From JAJPXC01 sp964562375 (GTDB taxonomy: Bacteria > Bacteroidota > Bacteroidia > Bacteroidales > Muribaculaceae), in the NCBI GenBank assembly GCA_964562375.1, contig CAZLSW010000045.1:1-26938 (forward strand): a stretch of DNA of 26,938 nt, given 5' to 3'. The number at the start of each line of letters is the position of its first letter. The first letter of the stretch is position 1. The position numbers were made by a program, and so were the translations under genes. Below are positions 9,435-15,435 of the stretch, piece after piece. Under the pieces are notes generated by a model. It did not search any database and was not told the DNA's origin. It was given only the letters and a program-made list of their open reading frames with translations.

Positions 9435-9469
9435 TGGCCTGTCTAACAAGTTAAGACGGATATTAAAAC

Positions 9470-9510
9470 AATCTCCGGGTCCTGCGGGAGGGCTCGGAGA
9501 TTATTTGTTC
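9470..9510. terminator. Second hairpin between convergent genes, possible bidirectional terminator
   Basis: The stem AATCTCCG (9470-9477) with CGGAGATT (9495-9502) encloses a GC-rich 17-nt interior. It is followed by ATTTGTTC on the plus strand and by TGTTTTAAT on the minus strand. It could back up the amidase terminator or end the leftward esterase operon, but it lies about 180 bases beyond that stop. Confidence 0.45.
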
Positions 9511-9685
9511 ATACATCCAGTTTTAGGGTAATTAGGACATCATCACTTACTTTGGCTGCTTACTCACCTCGCGGAGGCGTCGCTTCCAACGCCAGCGTGC
9601 TTCGGTTGCCAAGCCGGGGGATTATTATCCCCGCCGCGTGTTGCGTATCAACCTTTTGCTCACAATTGTAACGCTTTTGTAACTC

Positions 9686-10372
9686 CTATTGTTCAACCAA
9701 CGCCTTCAGCATCGCCCTGATGCGCGGCTCAGGGTCTACGTAATGGTTGCCAAGAGTCTGCTCGAAGGTGGCATTGTAGCCCATCTGCCGGAATATTTCC
9801 ACCACACGGCGCGTCTGAGCCTGAATATCGGCAAAGGTGGCGTTGCCAGCGGCTCCACCCTCTTTGTTGCCCAAGGAGAAATAACACCTCCGATCGGGAT
9901 TGGCCTTGGCCGTGGCTTGACTTGCCTCACCCTCCAGCCATTGCACGAAATCCTGATACCAAAACGAGCCGGAGATGGAGCCAAGGTCATGAAACATAGT
10001 GCTCTGCATGAAAGTCCATGTGGCGAAAAGGCCTGAAAGCGAGATGCCGCACAAGGCTCGGCGAGAGGGGGCATCCAGCATCATGGCCTCCACTTTGGGC
10101 ACCACCGTTTCCTCAATCTCCCTCAGGAATTCGGGCGCGCGACCCTGGAACGGCTCTGTGCCCTTTGGAACGGCTGCGGCGGGCCAGGGCGTGAGGTCGT
10201 TATCCCAATCCATGCCACTCACTACCGCCATCGAGCAGTGATAAGCTCTTGCCCAAGATTCCACCTTAGTTGTGGGAAAGGGAAATGGAGTGAGCAAGTA
10301 GAAAAGTTCCTTACCGGGATTTTCGGCCAGGATTACCGTAAGCTGGTTAATGTGCAATTCTTGCGATTTCAT
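9686..10372 (-). CDS. Alpha/beta-hydrolase esterase (putative esterase family, YbbA/enterobactin-esterase-like)
   Basis: Encodes 228 residues with no signal peptide, so it is probably cytoplasmic. Seen: the nucleophile elbow CGISLSG with S111 as likely nucleophile; a SFWYQDF segment typical of the putative-esterase fold; YFSLGNKEGG (165-173) in the place where relatives carry the acid residue of the triad; and a GNH motif with H210 as the likely catalytic histidine. Family knowledge: relatives hydrolyse carboxylic esters, including siderophore esters. It is the last gene of a three-gene leftward operon, and its start overlaps the GNAT gene's stop by 4 bases (ATGA). The neighbouring adenylation enzyme suggests that its substrate is an aminoacyl or acyl ester (inference). 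It is not proven to be a siderophore esterase. Confidence 0.75.
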   Translation of the reverse strand: MKSQELHINQLTVILAENPGKELFYLLTPFPFPTTKVESWARAYHCSMAVVSGMDWDNDLTPWPAAAVPKGTEPFQGRAPEFLREIEETVVPKVEAMMLDAPSRRALCGISLSGLFATWTFMQSTMFHDLGSISGSFWYQDFVQWLEGEASQATAKANPDRRCYFSLGNKEGGAAGNATFADIQAQTRRVVEIFRQMGYNATFEQTLGNHYVDPEPRIRAMLKALVEQ

Positions 10373-10830
10373 TGTCGTAACTTCATCATATTTTCCATGT
10401 CGATGAAACCTACCGAGCGGTAAAGGCGGCGTGCTCCGTCGGTGGTTTCAAGGTAAATCTTCCCGATTCCCAATGCCTGTGCCTCAGCCACCAGCCATTC
10501 CACTATCTTTCGGCCGATGCCGCGATGCCGCCAGAACGGCTTTACGTAGATATTCATCAGGTAAGCGCATCGTCCACCAGGATTGTCAGGCGATGGCATT
10601 TCGTGTTGAAGGCATATTCCTCCACAGCCTACGTCGACATTATCTAGCCGTGCAAAGCAAGCAATATGCGTGCCATCCGATAGCGAGTGCACATAATATC
10701 GTCGATTGGCCTTAATCAACTGCTCGTCGGGCACCAGTGGGGCAAACACGTCACACATCACCTCCACGCGCCACTTCATCAAGCGGTCGATGTCCACTAT
10801 GTCGGCTCGTTGTATCTCCAGCGTGCTCAT
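10369..10830 (-). CDS. GNAT-family N-acetyltransferase
   Basis: Encodes 153 residues. Seen: the GNAT acetyl-CoA binding motif in WRHRGIGRKIVEWLV (the R-x-x-G-x-G pyrophosphate loop), preceded by the beta strand LMNIYVKP and followed by IYLETTDGARRLYRSVGF, the usual strand plus Tyr segment near the C-terminus. Length is standard for a single GNAT domain. The family transfers an acetyl group from acetyl-CoA to an amine; the acceptor cannot be told from sequence. It overlaps both neighbours by 4 bases (ATGA), so translation of the three genes is probably coupled. The middle position between an amino-acid-activating enzyme and an esterase suggests that it acetylates the amino acid or product handled by them (inference). 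Confidence 0.85.
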   Translation of the reverse strand: MSTLEIQRADIVDIDRLMKWRVEVMCDVFAPLVPDEQLIKANRRYYVHSLSDGTHIACFARLDNVDVGCGGICLQHEMPSPDNPGGRCAYLMNIYVKPFWRHRGIGRKIVEWLVAEAQALGIGKIYLETTDGARRLYRSVGFIDMENMMKLRQ

Positions 10831-12323
10831 AACGTATTGCGTTTATGGATTTTAGGCAACGCCTGGGAATTGACCTTGCCGTTCACTGTCAATGGCATCG
10901 CTTTGAGCCGAACGAAGTATTCGGGTATCATATAGGGAGGCAAAAACCGTGCCATCTTCTTTTTCAAGCTGCTCAGGCTGAAGCCGCTAATAGAACGTGG
11001 AACAAAATAGGCGGTAAGGAAGGACAAGCCCACATTATCGGTACCGGGCTTCACCACTGCCGACTCCACCTCGGAACACCCGCAAAGCACATTCTCCACC
11101 TCGCAGGTTTCCACCCTTTTGCCCAAAATCATCACCTGCGAGTCCTTGCGATGCAGGAACAACAGCACGCCATCCGAGCACATAATGCCGATGTCGCCGC
11201 TTCGATACAATCGACGCCCGTCCTCAAGCGTCACAAAGGCTTTATTCTCCACCTTTCGGTCGCCAAGATACCCCATTCCCACTCCGTCACCGAGAATGCA
11301 TATCTCCCCCTCCTGGCCGTTGGGGACTGGTTGTAAATTCTCGTCGCGTATCTCCACGTGGCACCCATCGATGGCTTTACCGATAGGGTATGTGCCGTCG
11401 GGCGACGGCTCAGCGTTGTCGCAACGGTAATAGGAGCAGCAAACGGTAGTCTCTGATGGCCCATAAGTGTTGTAAATCATCACCTGAGAAGCCAATCGGT
11501 CGATATAACGCGCACGCAACACATCACCGCCACTGATAAGAAGTCGAAGCGATCCAGGCACTCGCCCTATCTTGTTTATATCCAGCAACAGATACGGGAA
11601 ACCGCTGATTATGGTCACCTTATGTCGCTCGACAAATGCAAGCAAAGCCTCGGTGTCGTTCTTCACACTTTCGGGAGCGATCACCAAAGCCGCTCCGGAT
11701 AGTAGCGTGGTGAACACCTCCTCGACAAAAATGTCGAAAGAGCACACCGAGTATTGTAGCATTCGGTCCCCTACCCCGGGATGAAACTCACGGCTAAATG
11801 CCCGCGCGTAATGCGTAACGTTGCGATTGGCGATCATCACACCCTTTGGCAGACCAGTAGAACCCGAAGTATAAAGCACGTAAGCCAATCCTTCGGGGGT
11901 TGATCTATCCTCGCTTGTCATCCCATAAGCGATTGGCAAGTCACGGTTGATTTCCAGCAGGGTAAAACCTTTAAGTTTGCGACGGTGACGATGGTTGGTG
12001 ATGATGAAATCAACACCTGTCTCATTCATCACGAAACGGATACGCTCCTTGGGCATTGACGGCTCTATGGGTACATATGCGGCCCCTGATTTCAGCACAG
12101 CCAAAATCGTCGCGATCATCTCGGCTGAATGGTCCATCACTATCCCCATCATCTTAGGACGCCCCACAGGCATTTTCAGTGCAATCGTAGTGGCCAGAGC
12201 GTCAAGATCGGTGTAAGTGAGCGTGCGCTCGCCATCAACAATAGCGGGCGCGTTGGGATGCAGTTTCGCCTGTTCGGCAAATGCTTTGTATATGGTATTA
12301 TTGGGTGAAGTGGCTTCTTTCAT
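10827..12323 (-). CDS. Stand-alone NRPS-type amino acid adenylation enzyme
   Basis: Encodes 498 residues, a complete adenylation (A) domain and nothing else. Seen: core A3 YTSGSTGLPKG (151-161), A4 with FD at 196-197, A5 YGPSET (287-292), A7 YRSGD (373-377), A8-like HRKDSQVMILGKRVE (391-405) and A10 LTVNGKV with the catalytic lysine K483. The acidic residue at 197 corresponds to the Asp that holds the amino group of alpha-amino acids. Aligning by eye to the gramicidin A-domain, I read the pocket as D-I-E-S-I-G-T-V-C-K, a code I do not recognise. Family role: ATP-dependent activation of a carboxylate to an adenylate, normally passed to a carrier protein. No carrier or condensation domain is encoded in this window. 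It is the first gene of an operon with a GNAT and an esterase. A DltA-type or other acyl-AMP role is possible. Confidence 0.85.
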   Translation of the reverse strand: MKEATSPNNTIYKAFAEQAKLHPNAPAIVDGERTLTYTDLDALATTIALKMPVGRPKMMGIVMDHSAEMIATILAVLKSGAAYVPIEPSMPKERIRFVMNETGVDFIITNHRHRRKLKGFTLLEINRDLPIAYGMTSEDRSTPEGLAYVLYTSGSTGLPKGVMIANRNVTHYARAFSREFHPGVGDRMLQYSVCSFDIFVEEVFTTLLSGAALVIAPESVKNDTEALLAFVERHKVTIISGFPYLLLDINKIGRVPGSLRLLISGGDVLRARYIDRLASQVMIYNTYGPSETTVCCSYYRCDNAEPSPDGTYPIGKAIDGCHVEIRDENLQPVPNGQEGEICILGDGVGMGYLGDRKVENKAFVTLEDGRRLYRSGDIGIMCSDGVLLFLHRKDSQVMILGKRVETCEVENVLCGCSEVESAVVKPGTDNVGLSFLTAYFVPRSISGFSLSSLKKKMARFLPPYMIPEYFVRLKAMPLTVNGKVNSQALPKIHKRNTL

Positions 12324-12343
12324 GTTTATATAACAACCATGAG

Positions 12344-12364
12344 CGGTTATCGGTTAGGGGTTAA
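12344..12364. repeat. Short degenerate heptamer repeat
   Basis: Three adjacent 7-base units, CGGTTAT, CGGTTAG and GGGTTAA, sit in the 90-base gap between the divergent adenylation and symporter genes. The period matches the TTAGTTG array at the window start, but there are few copies, so this could be chance. Confidence 0.4.
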
Positions 12365-12377
12365 CGGGCGGTTTTTG

Positions 12378-12409
12378 CTTGCGGGAGTGGTGAAAAGGTG
12401 TTAAATTCG
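12378..12409 (+). promoter_or_regulatory. Promoter of the AGCS symporter: CTTG-N20-TAAATTCG
   Basis: CTTG at 12378-12381 is followed after exactly 20 bases by TAAATTCG (12402-12409), a one-base variant of the TAnnTTTG consensus. The same CTTG-N20 spacing occurs before rpsP and tRNA-Cys in this window. Transcription would begin within a few bases of the ATG at 12414, so the mRNA may be nearly leaderless. Confidence 0.6.
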
Positions 12410-12413
12410 CGGT

Positions 12414-13775
12414 ATGAAAGAGTTTTTCGCTGAGTTGTCGTCGCTCCTTTGGGGCTGGCCGATGATTCTCCTTTTGCTTGGCACACATATATACTTGACT
12501 ATCCGACTTCGTTTCCCTCAGCGCCACCTGGCAAAGGCGGTGAAGCTGTCGGTCACACCCGACAAGGGCGCCAAGGGCGACGTGTCGCAACTCGGAGCGC
12601 TTTCCACGGCGCTGGCAGCCACTATCGGCACGGGCAATATCGTAGGCGTGGCCACCGCGGTGTCGCTTGGAGGCCCCGGAGCCGTGCTATGGTGCTGGCT
12701 GACGGGGTTGCTTGGAATATCCACAAAATACGCCGAGGGCCTGCTCGCCGTGAAATATCGCGTGCAACATCAAGACGGCCGCATGCTGGGCGGACCAATG
12801 TACGTCCTTGAGCATGGCATGAAAAAGCGCTGGCTCGGCATCCTTTTCGCCCTATTCACTTGCTTGGCCGCTTTCGGAATCGGAAACACCGTCCAATCCA
12901 ACGCCATAGCCACGCTCACCCACGAAACTTTCGGCATCACCCCCGAGGTCACCGGTATCGTGGTGATGTTGCTGGTGGGAGCCGTGCTTATCGGTGGTAT
13001 CAAGAGCATAGCGCGAGTGTGCACCATGATAGTGCCGATGATGGCGGCGCTGTATATCATAGGATGTGTGGCGATTTTGTGCATGAACGGCGATCACCTT
13101 GGGGCTGCTATAACGTTGATTTTCAAGTCGGCATTCACCCCCGAGGCAGCAGGCGGCGGTTTGCTCGGCGGCGGCATACTCATGGCTTGCCGTTACGGCA
13201 TCGCCCGCGGATTGTTTTCCAACGAGTCGGGAATGGGCAGCGCACCCATCGTTGCCGCCTCGGCCCAGACCCGCAACCCCGTGCGTCAGGCGCTTATCTC
13301 TTCCTCCGGTACCTTCTGGGACACCGTCGTTATTTGCGCTCTTACAGGCTTGGTAATCGTCAGCTCCATTATCGCCTACCCTGAAATCTCCTACGAACAC
13401 GGCGCCACCCTCACAAAATTGGCATTCGGCAAAATCCCCGTAATCGGCACGCCGCTCCTCACTTTCGGATTACTATCGTTCGCTTTCTCAACCATTTTAG
13501 GCTGGGAATACTACGGCGAGCGAGCTTGTGAGTATCTTGGAGCCAAACGCACGGCTATCGCCTACCGATGGCTATATGTCGGGGCAGTTTTTGTGGGAGC
13601 CGTAATCGACTTGGGACTCGTATGGGACATCGCCGACTGCCTCAACGCCCTTATGGCCATCCCCAACCTTATCGCCATCCTGGCCCTCACCGGCGTAATC
13701 GTGGCCGAAACGCGCCGCTACCTCTGGGAAGGCCGCCTGGACTCTACTACTGAGCAAGAAAAAAGCCCCGCATGA
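12414..13775 (+). CDS. Sodium:alanine/glycine symporter (AGCS family)
   Basis: Encodes 453 residues, the usual length for the family. Seen: about ten hydrophobic membrane segments; the conserved family region ALSTALAATIGTGNIVGVAT near residue 65 followed by GGPGAVLWCW; further segments GISTKYAEGLLAVKYR and GLFSNESGMGSAPI, both characteristic of AGCS transporters. Family role: Na+-coupled uptake of alanine, glycine or related amino acids across the inner membrane. The start at 12414 gives the usual N-terminus (SSLLWGWPMILLLLGTHIYL, then RLRFPQ), so no shortening is needed even though the promoter lies very close. It is divergent from the amino-acid-adenylating operon, hinting at an amino-acid supply link (inference). 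Its last codons also encode the terminator hairpin of the opposing tRNA-Cys. Confidence 0.92.
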   Translation: MKEFFAELSSLLWGWPMILLLLGTHIYLTIRLRFPQRHLAKAVKLSVTPDKGAKGDVSQLGALSTALAATIGTGNIVGVATAVSLGGPGAVLWCWLTGLLGISTKYAEGLLAVKYRVQHQDGRMLGGPMYVLEHGMKKRWLGILFALFTCLAAFGIGNTVQSNAIATLTHETFGITPEVTGIVVMLLVGAVLIGGIKSIARVCTMIVPMMAALYIIGCVAILCMNGDHLGAAITLIFKSAFTPEAAGGGLLGGGILMACRYGIARGLFSNESGMGSAPIVAASAQTRNPVRQALISSSGTFWDTVVICALTGLVIVSSIIAYPEISYEHGATLTKLAFGKIPVIGTPLLTFGLLSFAFSTILGWEYYGERACEYLGAKRTAIAYRWLYVGAVFVGAVIDLGLVWDIADCLNALMAIPNLIAILALTGVIVAETRRYLWEGRLDSTTEQEKSPA

Positions 13776-13784
13776 ATGCGGAGC
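13759..13784 (-). terminator. Rho-independent terminator of tRNA-Cys, overlapping the symporter 3' end
   Basis: On the minus strand the stem GCTCCGC / GCGGGGC (13765-13784, loop ATTCAT, one G-U pair) is followed directly by TTTTTT (13764-13759). It lies 8 bases beyond the tRNA 3' end and overlaps the last symporter codons and stop (13773-13775). On the plus strand the same hairpin has only a weak T-run. Confidence 0.8.
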
Positions 13785-13792
13785 TGATTTAG

Positions 13793-13863
13793 AGGTACCT
13801 AGCAGAATCGAACTGCTGTGCCCGGTTTTGCAGACCGGTGCCTAACCACTCGGCCAAGGTACC
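13793..13863 (-). tRNA. tRNA-Cys (anticodon GCA)
   Basis: The minus strand folds as a 71-nt cloverleaf. The acceptor stem is GGTACCT/AGGTACC, the D arm GCCG-AGTGGTTA-GGC, the anticodon stem CCGGT/ACCGG with loop CTGCAAA (anticodon GCA), and the T arm AGCAG-TTCGATT-CTGCT. The discriminator base is T (U). The 3' CCA is not encoded and would be added after transcription. It has its own promoter (13882-13913) and terminator (13759-13784), so it is a single-gene transcription unit. Confidence 0.95.
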
Positions 13864-13881
13864 GTTTTGGTTTTTGCGTTG

Positions 13882-13913
13882 CAAAGGTAAGGACATTTTC
13901 CCATATACGCAAG
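13882..13913 (-). promoter_or_regulatory. Promoter of tRNA-Cys: CTTG-N20-TACCTTTG
   Basis: Read on the minus strand, CTTG (13913-13910), 20 bases, then TACCTTTG (13889-13882), an exact match to TAnnTTTG. Transcription would start about 14 bases before the tRNA 5' end. Confidence 0.75.
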
Positions 13914-13922
13914 AACAAGCGC

Positions 13923-13940
13923 GTTTTTTCGCGAAAAAAC
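13923..13940. repeat. Perfect 18-bp palindrome GTTTTTTCGCGAAAAAAC
   Basis: The sequence equals its own reverse complement over 18 bp, with T6 and A6 arms around CGCG. It lies between the divergent promoters of tRNA-Cys (leftward) and rpsP (rightward), just upstream of both -33 regions. It could be an operator or an UP-like A/T element; function is inferred. Confidence 0.7.
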
Positions 13941-13949
13941 TTTCCGACG

Positions 13950-13981
13950 CTTGCGCGTGAGCGGAAAAATTGGTAACTTCG
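13950..13981 (+). promoter_or_regulatory. Promoter of rpsP: CTTG-N20-TAACTTCG
   Basis: CTTG at 13950-13953, then 20 bases, then TAACTTCG at 13974-13981, a TTCG variant of the Bacteroidota -7 element. Transcription should begin near 13986-13988, giving a leader of about 76 nt. Confidence 0.65.
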
Positions 13982-13994
13982 CGGTCGCTATGCG

Positions 13995-14022
13995 CCAGTG
14001 AGGGACGTGTCCCTGAGACTGG
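13995..14022 (+). promoter_or_regulatory. Structured leader hairpin upstream of rpsP
   Basis: In the 5' leader, CCAGT (13995-13999) pairs with ACTGG (14018-14022), and AGGGA (14001-14005) pairs with TCCCT (14010-14014) across a CGTG loop, leaving a small internal loop. A three-codon mini-ORF (ATG CGC CAG TGA, 13990-14001) lies at its base. It may be a protein-binding leader for S16 autoregulation. That is inference; I do not recognise a named leader family. Confidence 0.45.
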
Positions 14023-14063
14023 GCTAGTTCAAACAATACAAAACCATATTAAATTAACATTTA

Positions 14064-14624
14064 ATGGCAACAAAAATCAGATTACAACGCCACGGTCGCA
14101 AGAACTACGCGTTTTATCCCATTGTAATCGCCGATAGCAGGGCACCACGAGATGGTAGATTCATTGAAAGGATTGGTTCCTATAACCCCAACACTAATCC
14201 TGCTACAATTACTCTCAATTTCGAAAGGGCTTTGTATTGGGTGAATGTGGGCGCAATACCCACCGAGACTGTTCGCTCTATCCTTTCCCGCGAGGGCGTG
14301 CTCCTTATGAAGCACCTCCAGGGTGGCGTCAAGAAGGGCGCTTTTGACGAGGCTGAGGCACAGCGTCGTTTCGACGCTTGGAAGTCGAAGAAAGAGCAAG
14401 CTACCAACGCGCTGAAGGTTTCCGAGGCCGACAAGAAGCGCACTGCCGCCAAGGAGCGCCTGGCCGACGAGCAAGCCAAGAACAAGGCTCAGGCCGAGAA
14501 GGTAGCCGAGAAGAAAGCTAAGATCGCCGCCGCCAAGGCTGAGGCCGAGGCTGCCGCCAAGGCTGAGGCTGAGGCCGCTGCACCCGCTGAGGAGGCTCCC
14601 GCCACCGAGGCTGCCGCCGAGTAA
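14064..14624 (+). CDS. rpsP: 30S ribosomal protein S16 with long Ala/Glu/Lys-rich C-terminal extension
   Basis: Encodes 186 residues. Seen: the S16 core at the N-terminus with KIRLQRHGRKNYAFYPIVIAD, the SRAPRDGRFIERIGSYNP motif and YWVNVGAIPTETVRSIL. After about residue 90 comes a highly charged, alanine-rich, probably helical tail with repeats of AEAEAAAKA. S16 in many bacteria is only 80-90 residues; tails like this are common in Bacteroidota. Role: binds 16S rRNA and helps assemble the 30S subunit. The gene stands alone here, without rimM/trmD/rplS neighbours. It has its own promoter, structured leader and terminator. The low-complexity GCC/GAG codon runs in the tail create antisense shadow ORFs. 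Confidence 0.97.
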   Translation: MATKIRLQRHGRKNYAFYPIVIADSRAPRDGRFIERIGSYNPNTNPATITLNFERALYWVNVGAIPTETVRSILSREGVLLMKHLQGGVKKGAFDEAEAQRRFDAWKSKKEQATNALKVSEADKKRTAAKERLADEQAKNKAQAEKVAEKKAKIAAAKAEAEAAAKAEAEAAAPAEEAPATEAAAE

Positions 14625-14645
14625 TTCTCAGCTGGATAACAAAAT

Positions 14646-14686
14646 ATTGCCGCGATTCCCCTCCAGGAACCGCGGCAATTATCTTT
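14646..14686 (+). terminator. Rho-independent terminator of rpsP
   Basis: A 9-bp stem ATTGCCGCG (14646-14654) with CGCGGCAAT (14671-14679), with a further TTCC/GGAA pairing inside the loop, is followed by TATCTTTA. It begins 22 bases after the rpsP stop. Confidence 0.8.
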
Positions 14687-14692
14687 ATAGGG

Positions 14693-14750
14693 CCCATAAG
14701 CCTCATAAGCCCCATAAGCCCTATAAGCCCCATAGGCCCCATAGGCCCTA
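14693..14750. repeat. Tandem nonamer repeat, consensus CCCATAAGC
   Basis: Six 9-base units in a row: CCCATAAGC, CTCATAAGC, CCCATAAGC, CCTATAAGC, CCCATAGGC, CCCATAGGC, and a partial seventh. The array fills the space between the rpsP terminator and the stop of the convergent rubrerythrin gene. Copies drift gradually from AAGC to AGGC. No spacers, so not CRISPR. Confidence 0.85.
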
Positions 14751-15332
14751 TTACAGGTTGTTCATCTTTCTCTCAAACCAGCCCTGATCCATGCCGCACA
14801 CCGGGCACTTCTTGGGCGCTATCTTGCCGGCGAATACCCAGCCACACTTGCGGCATTGCCACTCGATGGTCTCGTCGGAGGTGAACTCGGTGCCCGTCTG
14901 CAGGCGCTCGAGAAGCTTTAAGTAGCGTTTCTCGTGTTCAACCTCTACCGAGGCGATGTTCTTGAACAGCGTGGCGATCTCGGGGAAGCCCTCTTCTTTG
15001 GCTGTCACGGCGAAGTTGGAGTACAGGTCGCTCCACTCTTCATGCTCGCCTGCCGCGGCCTCCGCAAGGTTGGTCATCGTGTCGGATACCACACCGGCCG
15101 GATAAGCGGCCTTGATCTCTACCATGCCACCCTCCAAGCGAGCGAAAAACTGCTTGGCGTGGGCCAATTCCTGCTCGGCTGTAAGCAAGAAGATGGCGGC
15201 TATCTGCTGGTAGCCCTCTTCTATGGCCTTCTGGGCGAAGAGTGTATAGCGGCTTCTGGCCTGGCTTTCACCGGCGAAAGAAGCGAGGAGGTTGTGTTCG
15301 GTTTGGGTTCCTTTAATGCTTTTCTTTTCCAT
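14751..15332 (-). CDS. rbr: Rubrerythrin
   Basis: Encodes 193 residues, the normal length. Seen: an N-terminal ferritin-like di-iron domain with the ligand-bearing motifs GESQARSRY (E22), EQELAHAKQF (E55, H58), GEHEEWSDLY (E96-E99) and EVEHEKRYLKLL (E130, H133). It is followed by a C-terminal rubredoxin domain with C160-x-x-C163-G and C176-PVC179-G. Role: cytoplasmic NADH-linked peroxide reduction that protects anaerobes from oxidative stress; electrons reach the di-iron site through the rubredoxin iron. The gene is monocistronic by layout: it is convergent with rpsP, with a 103-base gap upstream. I found no clear promoter consensus in that gap. Confidence 0.97.
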   Translation of the reverse strand: MEKKSIKGTQTEHNLLASFAGESQARSRYTLFAQKAIEEGYQQIAAIFLLTAEQELAHAKQFFARLEGGMVEIKAAYPAGVVSDTMTNLAEAAAGEHEEWSDLYSNFAVTAKEEGFPEIATLFKNIASVEVEHEKRYLKLLERLQTGTEFTSDETIEWQCRKCGWVFAGKIAPKKCPVCGMDQGWFERKMNNL

Positions 15333-15407
15333 GATACGTTTGTGAATTAGTGTTTCTATTATTGAGTAACAAACGGGAAAAGAAAAGGTTCAAATCTCCG
15401 TGGTTCT

Positions 15408-15428
15408 GTCCCGTCGAGACGGCGGGAC
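15408..15428. repeat. Palindromic hairpin near the end of the envelope-sugar operon
   Basis: GTCCCG (15408-15413) and CGGGAC (15423-15428) form a 6-bp stem. A nested palindrome, CCGTCGAGACGG, at 15411-15422 offers an alternative fold. It lies 8 bases past the stop of the leftward hydrolase gene, but no T-run follows on the minus strand. It could be an mRNA-stabilising or REP-like element. Confidence 0.5.
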
Positions 15429-15435
15429 ACCCTAC

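Larger units (their letters stand above)
9342..9685. other. 344-base convergent intergenic region
   Basis: It lies between the 3' ends of the amidase and the leftward esterase gene. It holds a terminator hairpin (9399-9434), a second strong hairpin (9470-9502), a small stem GGGGAT/ATCCCC at 9617-9632 with a TATT loop, and a direct repeat of TTGTAAC at 9666-9672 and 9677-9683 (11-base period). No gene-like ORF or RNA gene is apparent. Confidence 0.65.

Noticed and set aside
9686..12323. Siderophore (enterobactin-type) locus
   Set aside because: Esterase plus A-domain alone is not enough: no condensation or carrier domains, dihydroxybenzoate genes or TonB receptor are visible here.
12860..13384. 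174-aa open frame overlapping the symporter in another frame
   Set aside because: His/Arg-rich shadow of GC-rich symporter codons; the symporter frame has clear family motifs throughout.
14693..14750. Possible CRISPR or attachment site beside rpsP/tRNA-Cys
   Set aside because: Contiguous 9-mers without spacers; no integrase gene or duplicated tRNA end was found in the window.
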